Positions 16,384 to 25,810 of a DNA stretch of 64,000 nt are shown here, piece by piece. A model generated the notes under the pieces. The model saw only the letters and a program-made list of their open reading frames with translations. It was not told the DNA's origin and searched no databases. Source of the stretch: Kiritimatiellota bacterium (GTDB lineage Bacteria; Verrucomicrobiota; Kiritimatiellia; JAAZAB01). The stretch covers positions 1 through 64,000 of the forward strand of contig JAPLSY010000019.1 of NCBI GenBank assembly GCA_026398415.1, in the 5' to 3' direction. How positions within the stretch are numbered: the first letter of the stretch is position 1; each line of letters starts with the position of its first letter. A program made the position numbers and the translations under genes.

Positions 16384-17766
16384 ATGAACCCCAGAAAATG
16401 CTCCGACCGGGAAAAAGCCCAACTTAAACGGGATGCCTTGAAATTCATTATCCCCCATTTTGCAAGCAACCAGGAACTGGCCAAAGGGGCCAAGATATTT
16501 ACGCGCGGGAAAGGCTGTTATGTATGGGATATTGATGGCAAGAAATATTTTGATTCCTTTGCAACCCTGCTCACAACCGTATGCGGGCATAATCGTCCGG
16601 AAGTCACCCGGGCCGTGAAGGAACAGATGGAGCGCTTGGAATTTTTCCCCAATTATGTGGACGCCTTTACCGAACCCTTGATCAAGCTGGCCCGGAAGCT
16701 GGCGGACATCCTGCCGGGAGACCTGTCGGTGAGCTTCTTTGTCAACAGCGGCTCGGAGGCCAACGAAACTGCCATGAAGATGGCGCGCCAGTATCACATA
16801 GAACGCGGCCAGCGCACCCGCTACAAGTTTATTGCGCGCCGGGATTCTTATCATGCCACCACGCTGGGCGGCGGGTCGGTCACGGGGCTCAAATGGTTCC
16901 GGGAATACTTTGAACCGCTCTTGCCCGGGTGCTTGTTTGTGTCCGCCGCCCGGGAGAAAGACCGGCCGCCGAACATGGATTCAACAACCTATGGCCGGCA
17001 ACTGTTGCGCGAGATAGAGGCGCTGATTCAGCAGGAAGGTCCGGAATCGATTGCCGCCATGATCATGGACCCGCTTCCCGGATCCAACACCGGCTATCCG
17101 ATGCCGCCGCAAGGATATCTGGAAGGCGTCCGAGCGCTCTGTGACAAGCACGACATTCTATTGATTTTCGATGAGGTCCAGACCGGGTTTGGGAAAACCG
17201 GCAAATGGTTTGCCTGCGAGCATTGGGGTGTCACACCGGACATCATGACGCTGGGCAAGGGCTTGACCGGAGGATTCATTCCCCTGGGAGTGACTGTGAC
17301 GACCCCGAAGATTGCCGAGGTGTTCCGCCAAAAGCCGGGTTGTGAATTTCGTTCCGGCAGCACCTATGGCGGGCATACGGTCGCCTGCGCGGCCACCCTG
17401 GCGAATATTGCCATTATTGAAAAGGAGCAATTGGTTGCTAACGCCCGGGTCAGGGGCGCGTATATCCGGAATAAACTGGAAGCCCTGAAGCAACGCCACG
17501 CCATGGTGGGGGAAATCAGCGGCATCGGTCTGTTGCTGGCCGTGAAGCTGATGGCCGATCGCCAGACGCAAACATCGTTCAATCCAAAGTTGGGGGTTGG
17601 CAGTTGGATCCGGGATTGGTGCTATCGGCATGGCATGATCCTCCGGAATAACGGGGACATCCTGGTCCTCGCCCCTTCCTTGATTATTTCCAAAACCGAA
17701 GCCGATTTCATGCTGGCGTTGATTGAAAAAGCCATCCGGCAAGCGTCAGCTCGATTTCAGGTATAA
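16384..17766 (+). CDS. Class III aminotransferase (omega-amino acid type)
   Basis: A 460-residue PLP enzyme of fold type I, class III. Visible motifs: SGSEANETAMKMARQYH near residue 120 for phosphate binding, DEVQTGFGKTGKWFACEHWG near residue 262 with the Asp that binds the pyridine nitrogen, and TLGKGLTGGFIPLG near residue 290 with the Schiff-base Lys. Relatives act on omega-amines such as GABA, beta-alanine, putrescine or taurine, with pyruvate or 2-oxoglutarate as acceptor. It lies 9 nt after the URO-D gene and 29 nt before the amidohydrolase, so the cluster handles a substrate or product with a primary amine. Confidence 0.9.
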   Translation: MNPRKCSDREKAQLKRDALKFIIPHFASNQELAKGAKIFTRGKGCYVWDIDGKKYFDSFATLLTTVCGHNRPEVTRAVKEQMERLEFFPNYVDAFTEPLIKLARKLADILPGDLSVSFFVNSGSEANETAMKMARQYHIERGQRTRYKFIARRDSYHATTLGGGSVTGLKWFREYFEPLLPGCLFVSAAREKDRPPNMDSTTYGRQLLREIEALIQQEGPESIAAMIMDPLPGSNTGYPMPPQGYLEGVRALCDKHDILLIFDEVQTGFGKTGKWFACEHWGVTPDIMTLGKGLTGGFIPLGVTVTTPKIAEVFRQKPGCEFRSGSTYGGHTVACAATLANIAIIEKEQLVANARVRGAYIRNKLEALKQRHAMVGEISGIGLLLAVKLMADRQTQTSFNPKLGVGSWIRDWCYRHGMILRNNGDILVLAPSLIISKTEADFMLALIEKAIRQASARFQV

Positions 17767-17795
17767 AAAAGCGTTCATTGTCAAAGGAACGAAAC

Positions 17796-18881
17796 ATGTT
17801 CCCCGCATATAAGGATCATATCGCTCTGTGGACCAATGAACTCAAAGCGTGGGTTCCGGAGCGGATATTCGACGCCCATGTGCACTTGGGTCCACCCGGG
17901 ATCGTGAGCCCTGTCACGGACGAACGGTGTAAACTCGCATTATCCACCTTTACTCATTTCGATTGGGAGGAACTGAACGACTGTTACCAGCACGTTTTTG
18001 CCGGCAAACACATTGGCGGGCTGATTGCTTTTCCATTCCCCCAACGTGAGGTTGATCTGGATCTTTCCAATGACTACCTGATCGAGCTCATGAAAGCGAA
18101 TAGCCGGATAACCGGGTTTCTGGCATCCCACCCCACCGATGTAAATCAAAGTATTGCAACATATCGCAAAGCCGTAAAAAACGGGGTGTGTTTTCGCGGG
18201 GTCAAGCCGTACGCGGACCGTCTCGGGAAGAGCAATTTCGATGCCCGAATGGAGGAATTCATTCCTGATAAACTTTTGCAGTTTATGAACAGCGAAGGGT
18301 TGGCCATGATGTTGCATACCTCCGGGATCGGCGTCGGCGCTCCCGAAACCCGGCATTTCCTGCGCACGACGACCGAGCGCTATCCGCGGATTCCCATTCT
18401 GCTTGCCCATATGGGCCGCTATATCGAACCAGGCCATTTTTTTCAGTTTCTCAACGAGGGGGTGCTGGAGGCATGTCCTTCGCTCTACCTGGAGATGTCA
18501 TCCACCAGTTCCAAGGAAGTTTATGAACGGGTTCTGGCGCGCCGCAGTCTGTGGAAAAGATTGATCTTCGGTTCGGATATGCCGTTCGGATTGATCACCG
18601 GCGTGGAACGCTGGTCCAGGGACCAAGGCGCCATTTTTTTATCCCGGGATGACTACCCCTGGTCGGACGCCAGCATGCATGCCCAATATGCGGCGGAACG
18701 AAAGCAGTTGACTTACAACACCTATCATTGCATCAAGGCCTTAAAGGATGCGGTCGCCGGGCTGGGATTATCCGTGGGAGACGCAAACGAATTGAAACAG
18801 GCAATATTTTACACCAACGCGAACAACCTGTTTGGACACAGGTGTCGTTTGACACAGGCCGTCGTCAAGTCCGTGCGATAA
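17796..18881 (+). CDS. Amidohydrolase (amidohydro_2-type metal hydrolase)
   Basis: A 361-residue TIM-barrel hydrolase. The metal motif H-x-H lies in FDAHVHLGP near residue 30, LLAHMGRY near residue 209 supplies a His, and IFGSDMPFG near residue 257 holds the late catalytic Asp. Members of this group are hydrolases or non-oxidative decarboxylases. The ATG at 17796 is preferred over a TTG at 17778 because AAAGGA lies 7 nt upstream. It belongs to the same run as the aminotransferase and MttB-like genes. Confidence 0.83.
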   Translation: MFPAYKDHIALWTNELKAWVPERIFDAHVHLGPPGIVSPVTDERCKLALSTFTHFDWEELNDCYQHVFAGKHIGGLIAFPFPQREVDLDLSNDYLIELMKANSRITGFLASHPTDVNQSIATYRKAVKNGVCFRGVKPYADRLGKSNFDARMEEFIPDKLLQFMNSEGLAMMLHTSGIGVGAPETRHFLRTTTERYPRIPILLAHMGRYIEPGHFFQFLNEGVLEACPSLYLEMSSTSSKEVYERVLARRSLWKRLIFGSDMPFGLITGVERWSRDQGAIFLSRDDYPWSDASMHAQYAAERKQLTYNTYHCIKALKDAVAGLGLSVGDANELKQAIFYTNANNLFGHRCRLTQAVVKSVR

Positions 18882-18922
18882 AGACGGGAACAGAATCGAA
18901 CAGAAACTAAACGGAGGTAGTT

Positions 18923-20404
18923 ATGTGGCGCATATTTAACGACAGCGAAGTTGAGTTGATTGGCAACGGCGTGCTTGATGTGTTGGCAACGCTTGGGTTT
19001 CATTGCGATAATGACGAGATATTGCGGGCTTACGACGCAGCGGGCGCCAAGGTGGATATGATCAGCCGCACCGCGCTTTTCCCGCGCAAAATGATGCAGG
19101 CCTTTGTGGAATCACTCCGGCAGGAGGATAAATCGGGATGGTATGACCAATTGAAGGCGGAAAACCGGCTAAATATTTATTCCGGCTACCAGCCCTATGG
19201 CGACTTGCCGGAATTCAAAGCGCCGCCCTCCGTCTATATGTTCCATAATTTAAGCACCTTCTTTTATGATGACGAGACACAGGAACGGCGCATGGGCAAT
19301 CATGCGGATTTCATCACCCTGATCAAATTGGGCGACCTGCTTCATCCGAAGCAGGGCATGGGACATGTGTTGAACCTCGCCGGCGATACGCCGGCGCCCA
19401 TCGAGCCGCTGGAAGCCGCATTAACCCTTCTGGAATATTCGCACAATCCGCGCGGCGTCTATGTGCATGATATCCGGCAAATCGAATATCTTCAAGAGAT
19501 CGAGGGCATTTTTGGCATTAAGGATCCGTACTGGCATTGGATGGCCAATATCTGTCCCAATTCGCCGCTTAAACTGGACAAGGTAGCCGCGGAACGATAT
19601 GTGTACATGCTTAAAACCGGCATCTATCCGGCAAAGCTGGCGGCCATGCCGGTTGCCGGCGTGAATATGCCGGTCACGGTGGGCGGAACGGTCGTCATCG
19701 TTGCCGCCGAGTTCTTGGCGCTCTTTTTGGCCGCGCGGCTGATGCAGTCCCGTAAAATCCCTTTGCTCGGGATGGCGATCTCCGGTACCATGGATATGCA
19801 CACGGGCGGAGTGAGTTTCACGGCCTTTGACGCGACAATGCGCCGCCTGGCGATCTGGGACTTTTTCAAACGATGGACGGATGTCCGGCTGACACCGGGA
19901 CCGGGGGAATGGCCGCCCACCAAAACACCGGGGATGGCGTCCACGTTGGAAAAGGCTTATTTTGCCATGATTGTGGCCGCCTTCACCGGTTATCATCCGG
20001 ATATTGGCGTTGGCCATATTGATGCCGGCCTCACGATCAGTCCTGCCCAGCTCCTTTTGGATTATGAATTCACGGAAGGGTTGCGGTTGCTGGAACACCG
20101 GCCATTAACGAAAGCGCAGTTGGGGCTGGACGCCATTATGGAAATTGGCTTTGGTTTGCAGGGTGATTTTCTGAGTCATACGCACACGGCGGAGTATTGT
20201 CGGCAGGCGTCCTGGATGCCCGAGCTATTCAGCCGGTCCGGCTTGGGCGCGGCGGCCGAAGTCGAAAGCATGCAAAGAGCGCGCACTAAGGTCAAGGCCC
20301 TGCTGGCACAGTATCGCAAACCGACGGGACACGAAGCGCAGGTAGTCCTTGCCCGCCAAGTTCTGGAACGGGCAAAAAGCCATCTGGGAAACCACAAGCA
20401 TTGA
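18923..20404 (+). CDS. MttB-family (trimethylamine methyltransferase-like) protein
   Basis: A 493-residue protein of the MttB superfamily. The N-terminus EVELIGNGVLDVLATLGFHC and the C-terminal run LDAIMEIGFGLQGDFLSHTHTAEYCRQASWMPE are typical. The frame has no internal amber codon, so it is a non-pyrrolysine member; characterised relatives demethylate quaternary amines such as glycine betaine by passing the methyl group to a corrinoid protein. No corrinoid-binding protein or reactivating ATPase is found in the window. GGAGG precedes the ATG. The substrate is unknown. Confidence 0.87.
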   Translation: MWRIFNDSEVELIGNGVLDVLATLGFHCDNDEILRAYDAAGAKVDMISRTALFPRKMMQAFVESLRQEDKSGWYDQLKAENRLNIYSGYQPYGDLPEFKAPPSVYMFHNLSTFFYDDETQERRMGNHADFITLIKLGDLLHPKQGMGHVLNLAGDTPAPIEPLEAALTLLEYSHNPRGVYVHDIRQIEYLQEIEGIFGIKDPYWHWMANICPNSPLKLDKVAAERYVYMLKTGIYPAKLAAMPVAGVNMPVTVGGTVVIVAAEFLALFLAARLMQSRKIPLLGMAISGTMDMHTGGVSFTAFDATMRRLAIWDFFKRWTDVRLTPGPGEWPPTKTPGMASTLEKAYFAMIVAAFTGYHPDIGVGHIDAGLTISPAQLLLDYEFTEGLRLLEHRPLTKAQLGLDAIMEIGFGLQGDFLSHTHTAEYCRQASWMPELFSRSGLGAAAEVESMQRARTKVKALLAQYRKPTGHEAQVVLARQVLERAKSHLGNHKH

Positions 20405-20417
20405 CGGCCTGAAGACT

Positions 20418-21365
20418 ATGGAACCAGACCTTGTAATCCAAATGTATCGGTCCATGCTGACCATCCGGCTGTTTGAAGAAAAGGCCAAACAGCTCTACCA
20501 GTCCGGCGAGATTGCCGGCGCCATTCATCTTTCAATCGGACAGGAAGCCGTGGCGGTCGGCGTTTGTTCGGCTTTAAGGCTGGACGATGCCGTGTTCAGC
20601 ACGCACCGCGGCCACGGACATCTAATCGCCAAAGGCGGCCATCTCCCGGCGATGATGGCCGAGCTCATGGGCCGGCAGACCGGCTGTTCGCACGGTTGCG
20701 GCGGGTCCATGCACATGTTTGAACCGCAGGTCGGCTTTATGGGCGGTAACGGCATTGTCGGCGGCGGCCTGACGCTGGCACTCGGCGCGGCCTTTGCGGC
20801 ACAATATCGGGGCCTCGACGGCATTGCCGTGGTGTTTTTTGGCGACGGCGCCGCCCAGCAGGGCACGTTTCATGAGGCACTGAACCTGGCCGCGCTCTGG
20901 AAGCTTCCCTATCTCGCGGTCTGCGAAAACAACCAGTATGCGGCCACGACGCCGTTCGCCGCCGCCGTGCCCACGGCGGACATTGCACCGCGTGCCGCCG
21001 GCTACGGCATTCCCGGGATTGTCGTGGACGGCAATGATTGCCTAGCGGTGTATCGCGCGGCAGCGGCCGCTGTGGAGCGCGCACGCGCCGGTGATGGTCC
21101 GACATTGCTGGAATGCAAAACCTATCGCGTGGAGCCGCATTGCGGCATCATCGCCGATCGGCGTCCGAAGGAAGAACTGGAGCGCTGGGGCCAGCCGGAT
21201 CGCGATCCCCTGGAGCATCTGCGCCGGGAGGGCGGACTTTCGGATTCGGTAATCAGTGCGGTGCGGCATGACGTGGAAGCGGAACTGGAGACTGCCGTGG
21301 CTTTTGCGCGCGGCAGCCCGTATCCGGATCCCGCCGCCTTTCTGCAGGAGCATGCGAACACATGA
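20418..21365 (+). CDS. E1 component alpha subunit, pyruvate/acetoin dehydrogenase type
   Basis: A 315-residue TPP-dependent dehydrogenase alpha subunit. The motif GDGAAQQGTFHEALN with downstream CENNQYA binds thiamine diphosphate and Mg2+; HRGHGHLIAKGG and CSHGCGGSMHMF are typical of the pyruvate/acetoin E1 family. The ATG at 20418 starts MEPDLVIQMYRSML like relatives; the frame reaches up into the MttB gene. Its stop overlaps the beta-subunit start as ATGA. No E2 or E3 genes follow, so it either borrows them or works as a stand-alone decarboxylase or carboligase in the cluster. Confidence 0.92.
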   Translation: MEPDLVIQMYRSMLTIRLFEEKAKQLYQSGEIAGAIHLSIGQEAVAVGVCSALRLDDAVFSTHRGHGHLIAKGGHLPAMMAELMGRQTGCSHGCGGSMHMFEPQVGFMGGNGIVGGGLTLALGAAFAAQYRGLDGIAVVFFGDGAAQQGTFHEALNLAALWKLPYLAVCENNQYAATTPFAAAVPTADIAPRAAGYGIPGIVVDGNDCLAVYRAAAAAVERARAGDGPTLLECKTYRVEPHCGIIADRRPKEELERWGQPDRDPLEHLRREGGLSDSVISAVRHDVEAELETAVAFARGSPYPDPAAFLQEHANT

Positions 21366-22336
21366 GAATGCTGCAATATATTCAGGCAATTAACGAAGCG
21401 CTCCACGAGGAAATGGCCAGGGATGCATCGGTATTCGTCATCGGCGAAGATGTGGATCAAAACGGCGGAGTGTTCAAGACCACCCAGGGCCTCGTCGAGC
21501 GCTTCGGCGCACGCAGGGTGCGGGGCACGCCCATTTCAGAGTCGGCGTTTGCCGGCCTGGCGACAGGCGCCGCTATGTCGGGACTGCGTCCGGTTGTCGA
21601 ATTCATGTACTTCGATTTTGTCAGCGTAGCCATGGATCCGCTCGTCAATCAAATGGCCAAGATCGCCGGCATGTCCGGTGGACAATTGCAGGTTCCGGTG
21701 ACCGTCCGCGCCCAGACCGGCGCCCGCACCCGCGAGGCGGCCCAGCATTCCCAAAGTCTGGAGGCATGGTTCCTGCACACGCCCGGTTTCAAGGTCGTCA
21801 TGCCGGCGACCAGCTACGACGCAAAGGGCCTGCTCAAATCAGCCATCCGCGACAATGGACCTGTGCTCTACATCGAAAACCGGCTGTTATATCACGAAAC
21901 GGAATCTGTTCCGGACGGGGAATGGACAACCCCACTGGGTGTCGCCGAAGTGGTGCGCGAAGGCCGCGACATCACCGTTGTGGCCATCGGCTATGCCCGG
22001 AAGTTAGCGCTAGCCGCGGCCCAGGCACTGGAAGGCACGGCATCGGTGGAGGTAATTGATCCGCGCAGCCTGGCACCGCTGGATTTGGCAACGATCCTGA
22101 GCAGCGTGTCGAAAACCGGGCGCCTGGTGGTCGTGCATGACGCCCCGGCATCCTGCGGATTCGGCGCCGAGATCGTGCGGCGGGTTGTAGCGCAGGGGTT
22201 TGACCTGCTTGACGCCGAGCCACTGGTCGTGGGCAGCGCACACGTCCCCATGCCTTTCAGTCCGCCGTTGGAAGACGCCTGCCTGCCGAGCACGGCGTCC
22301 CTGACGGCTGCCATCCACAAAATTATCAATCGTTAG
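21362..22336 (+). CDS. E1 component beta subunit, pyruvate/acetoin dehydrogenase type
   Basis: A 324-residue partner of the preceding gene: pyrimidine-binding domain (IGEDVDQNGGVFKTTQGL and ESAFAGLATGAAMSGLRPV, residues 25-80) and a C-terminal transketolase-like domain (EVIDPRSLAPLDLATI near residue 223). The Glu of IGEDV is the cofactor-activating residue. It is translationally coupled with the alpha gene (ATGA). Together they should form an alpha2beta2 2-oxo-acid dehydrogenase E1. Confidence 0.92.
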   Translation: MRMLQYIQAINEALHEEMARDASVFVIGEDVDQNGGVFKTTQGLVERFGARRVRGTPISESAFAGLATGAAMSGLRPVVEFMYFDFVSVAMDPLVNQMAKIAGMSGGQLQVPVTVRAQTGARTREAAQHSQSLEAWFLHTPGFKVVMPATSYDAKGLLKSAIRDNGPVLYIENRLLYHETESVPDGEWTTPLGVAEVVREGRDITVVAIGYARKLALAAAQALEGTASVEVIDPRSLAPLDLATILSSVSKTGRLVVVHDAPASCGFGAEIVRRVVAQGFDLLDAEPLVVGSAHVPMPFSPPLEDACLPSTASLTAAIHKIINR

Positions 22337-22429
22337 AAAAATGCATGCCAATGATAAAAACGAAATGATGGCTTGAGAAACATATAACGCCATAGTCGTC
22401 GTAAAAAATAAAGCGAAAGGGAGGTTCAA

Positions 22430-23407
22430 ATGACAAGCAAAGCAAAACAGCACGCATTATCACGACGAACACCTGCGGCGCATGGTTCGTCGCGATCCAC
22501 CGTTCGTGATCGCCTGTGGATTTTTACGGTCTATGCCGGCGGGGACCACGACCATCTCGAAAAAGGAGGGATTCGCGGCGAATCACGAATGACACCAGCG
22601 GAGGGCGCATTTTATCTGAATGTTCCGAACCTGTTATTTATCCGGGCACACGACAATCCTCCGTTGCCGTACAATCAGACAGTGTGGCGTACAATGACTG
22701 AGTTTGATCAGTATGCGATTTCTTTTCGCCCGCTGGATCGCGTCATTTGGTCCGTCGTGGGCAGTGGCGGCGCAGGCAGCCTGAACGAGTTGCCGTACGT
22801 CCTGGAACTGGCCAAGAAGTTTCCCAACATTGCGGGAATTTTTATGGACGACTTCATTATAGATGCCAAGAAACAGGCCAACGGTCGAATGATTGGTAAG
22901 CCGGTATTGCAACCGTCCGATCTCAATAAGGTGCACGAGCAGATAAAATCAACCGGCAAGTCCATGGAGGTCTGGGTCACTCTCTATACTCAAGAAATCA
23001 ATCCTCAGCGAAAGACGGCCAGTCTAGGTTACTGCGGCTGTGAGCCTCCGCTGACAGACTTCATTGACCTGTTCGATGTTCTTACGCTCTGGACGTGGAA
23101 TTCGGATGAACTTACGGAACTGGACGAAAACCTGGTCGCGCTGGAAAAAATCGCGCCCAAAAAAGCGCGCATCGCCCTTGGATTGTATATGTGGGATTAC
23201 CACAACTGCAAACCGGTGCCGGTGAACTTGATGAAGCATCAGTGTGAACTTGGACTGAAATGGCTCCAGGAAGGTCGGATCCACGAAATGATTTTCCTGG
23301 CAAACACCATGCTCGATCTTGGGTTGGAAAGCGCCGAATTTGCCCGGGAGTGGATTGCCCGGGTGGGTAATCAGCCTGTTCAGGAAAAGCGTACCACGGG
23401 CACTTAA
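22430..23407 (+). CDS. Uncharacterised protein, probable TIM barrel
   Basis: A 325-residue protein that I do not recognise. A strong ribosome site AAAGGGAGG precedes the ATG at 22430. After a basic, low-complexity first 28 residues it alternates beta and alpha elements: RLWIFTVYAGGDHD, RVIWSVVGSGG, NIAGIFMDDFIID, SMEVWVTLYTQEI, VLTLWTWNSDEL, KARIALGLYMWDY. The paired Asp in FMDDF and the spacing suggest a glycosidase-like or URO-D-like barrel. It lacks a signal peptide. It lies between the E1 genes and the secreted GHL10-like gene, so it may belong to the pathway encoded here. Confidence 0.65.
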   Translation: MTSKAKQHALSRRTPAAHGSSRSTVRDRLWIFTVYAGGDHDHLEKGGIRGESRMTPAEGAFYLNVPNLLFIRAHDNPPLPYNQTVWRTMTEFDQYAISFRPLDRVIWSVVGSGGAGSLNELPYVLELAKKFPNIAGIFMDDFIIDAKKQANGRMIGKPVLQPSDLNKVHEQIKSTGKSMEVWVTLYTQEINPQRKTASLGYCGCEPPLTDFIDLFDVLTLWTWNSDELTELDENLVALEKIAPKKARIALGLYMWDYHNCKPVPVNLMKHQCELGLKWLQEGRIHEMIFLANTMLDLGLESAEFAREWIARVGNQPVQEKRTTGT

Positions 23408-23447
23408 ATTGTGTTGTAATTTGGCGTGTAAAACATAAGGAAACACC

Positions 23448-25727
23448 ATGCATAAACATCTGACGTTCAACCTGAAGATTGCTGCCCTCGCCCTATTGAT
23501 CGGCTCGTCCTGGCAGGCCTCGGCCACGACGCCTACCCTGACCATTGACCAGTTGCGGCAACAACGGGAAAAGATCAAGCAACGGCCGCGCCGCATCTGG
23601 TTCAATCACGACGGATGCGATGCTATATTTTTTTCTACGAATTCCATCAAGGGCCGGGCCCAAGCCATCCCCGAAGATTTGCTCAATGTGCGCACCACCC
23701 AGTTGGCCGATAAACAGGTGGATACCCTCGCTTACTGCACGATCTGCTCCGGCTTCGGAAATTTTACCCACCGCACCAAGATTGGCCATATGTTTACAGT
23801 TCTCAGAATTGAATTCGCTAATGAATCAACCGCAGGGATTCGCAATATTACGGGGGACTTGATTGCCCAGGGCACCGACCCGTTGCAAGTGATGGTTGAT
23901 TTCTGTAAGGCGAAGGACATCGAAATATTTTGGTCAATGCGCATGAACGATACGCACGACTACTCATGGACCCCGGAAAAGGGCTATCCCCTGTTTCCAA
24001 AACTTAAGGAACAACACCCGGAATGGTTGCTGGGCAGTTATAGCAATAAGCCGCCATACGGGGCTTGGTCCGGGGTCAACTACGCCCTGCCCGAGGTGCG
24101 GGACTATTGCTATCGTTTCTTTGAGGAAGTCTGCCAGAACTATAATGTGGACGGCGTGGAAATGGATTTCTGTCGTCACCTGCAATATTTTCCCAGCGTT
24201 TCCAACGGCGGGCAGGCCAGCGACAAGGATCGGGAAATGATGACGGAGTTGCTGCGCCGTATCCGCACCATGACGGAACGGGAAGGCCTTAAACGTGGGC
24301 GTCCCTTCCTGATTGCCGCCCGCGCTCCCGACTCGGCGGAGTACAGTCGGAATTTGGGGCTGGACATCAAACAGTGGATGAAAGAAGGGTTGATCGACTG
24401 TTTTATCGGTTCAGATTACTTTCAGCTGAACCAGTACGGCTATCAGGTGGACCTGGCGCATAAGTACGGGGTCAAATGCTATCCCGGCCTGAGCGATACG
24501 CGCGTCGGCGGTTTCGGCAAAGGTGGTGACCAACAACGTGCCAGCGATGCATCCTACAAGGCGCGTGCCATGAATGTTTTTGCCCAAGGCGGGGACGGCG
24601 TGTATATTTTCAATGAATATAATGCCAGCCGAAACTACCTGTATAGCATTGGTTCGCCCACCAGCCTGCTCGGACAGGACAAAATGTTCTTCGTGACCTG
24701 GGTCAATGGAAAACCATCCACCTATCTAACCGGGGGCAACAGCTATCAGCGCAGCGACATTCTCACCCCGGCTGATTCAATTCCCCTGACCACCGGTCAA
24801 CGAGTTGAACGGGGGCTCTACGTTGGCGAAAATCTACGCGCGGCCATAGCCGCCAGATTGACGCCCGCCCTCGATTTGGAACTGCAGATAGCGTGCTTGG
24901 GAACTGCAGATAATGCACAAGTGGATTGGAACGGGAAACCGTTAAAAGGCGGAGAGTTAAAGGACAACCAACTGCATTTTAAACTCACTGCTGACCAGGT
25001 AACCCAGGGCCTCAACCGTGTCGGATTGACCATCATGCGTCAACCCATGGCCCCGGAGACTTCCTTGGATTCCTCGGGCTGCTGGACGGTGGAATACAGC
25101 TGTGCCTATCAACTGGCGGGCTATAACCAACCGCCCTGGCGCCGTTTATTCAACAACGGGAACTGGGAAGAAAAGATCGTGGACGGCACCTTGCTCTTTG
25201 CCGACCGGGGCACGAACGCAACGGATACCATCAACCTGGTTTATCCCTGGACACCGCGAGCCGATGGGCCCTGTACGGTTGAAGTCCGTGTGAAGGTGCT
25301 GCAAAGCACCGATCCGATGGCGGTAGTTGTGCGCCTGGCCAATGGGGAACATGTGGAATTTTTAACATTAGCCCCCGACCGCATCGGGCTGGCCAAGGCG
25401 GGCCTGTCGGCCGCGTACAACACAACCAATGCTTTTCATACCTACCGCATCGAAACGAAGGGCAAGGACCTGAAAGTTTATGCGGACGAGCAAATGATCC
25501 TGGATGGGTCCGGGAGGTTTGCGGCATCAGCGACAGACCCGGCTAACGCAACGCCGATGACAGACGGGCTGGAAGATTGGAATCATTGTTCGCTGATGAT
25601 CGGCTCCAACAGCGGTCCGGGACAAGGCACCGCCCTCTGGGGCGGCATCCGCTTCCGTGGCACGGGCAAATGTTCCTGGGAAGACTTGTTGCTCAAAGTC
25701 AGCTACCCGAAGGCGTTACCAAAGTAA
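23448..25727 (+). CDS. Secreted GHL10-like hydrolase with C-terminal beta-sandwich module
   Basis: A 759-residue exported protein. Residues 1-26 form a signal peptide ending ASA. Residues of about 45-400 resemble the family 10-like glycosyl hydrolase barrel (GHL10): FWSMRMNDTHD near residue 163, VDGVEMDFCRH near residue 235 with candidate acidic catalytic residues, and GLDIKQWMKEGLIDCFIGSD near residue 304. A linking beta region follows, and residues of about 560-745 form the beta-sandwich module shared with the sialidase-like proteins (FHTYRIETKGKDLKVYADEQ). A paralogue lies at 38452-40752. It probably cuts or binds an external glycan; the substrate is unknown. Confidence 0.78.
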   Translation: MHKHLTFNLKIAALALLIGSSWQASATTPTLTIDQLRQQREKIKQRPRRIWFNHDGCDAIFFSTNSIKGRAQAIPEDLLNVRTTQLADKQVDTLAYCTICSGFGNFTHRTKIGHMFTVLRIEFANESTAGIRNITGDLIAQGTDPLQVMVDFCKAKDIEIFWSMRMNDTHDYSWTPEKGYPLFPKLKEQHPEWLLGSYSNKPPYGAWSGVNYALPEVRDYCYRFFEEVCQNYNVDGVEMDFCRHLQYFPSVSNGGQASDKDREMMTELLRRIRTMTEREGLKRGRPFLIAARAPDSAEYSRNLGLDIKQWMKEGLIDCFIGSDYFQLNQYGYQVDLAHKYGVKCYPGLSDTRVGGFGKGGDQQRASDASYKARAMNVFAQGGDGVYIFNEYNASRNYLYSIGSPTSLLGQDKMFFVTWVNGKPSTYLTGGNSYQRSDILTPADSIPLTTGQRVERGLYVGENLRAAIAARLTPALDLELQIACLGTADNAQVDWNGKPLKGGELKDNQLHFKLTADQVTQGLNRVGLTIMRQPMAPETSLDSSGCWTVEYSCAYQLAGYNQPPWRRLFNNGNWEEKIVDGTLLFADRGTNATDTINLVYPWTPRADGPCTVEVRVKVLQSTDPMAVVVRLANGEHVEFLTLAPDRIGLAKAGLSAAYNTTNAFHTYRIETKGKDLKVYADEQMILDGSGRFAASATDPANATPMTDGLEDWNHCSLMIGSNSGPGQGTALWGGIRFRGTGKCSWEDLLLKVSYPKALPK

Positions 25728-25810
25728 CGCTGTCCGGCAAAATTTAAATAGCGACAATGTAACGTTCAAATGTGCAGGTAACCGGGCCTTACAATAGAAA
25801 GGAAGACTCC

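Noticed and set aside
18923..20404. Possible pyrrolysine-containing MttB
   Set aside because: The frame is full length without an internal amber codon, so it belongs to the non-pyrrolysine branch.
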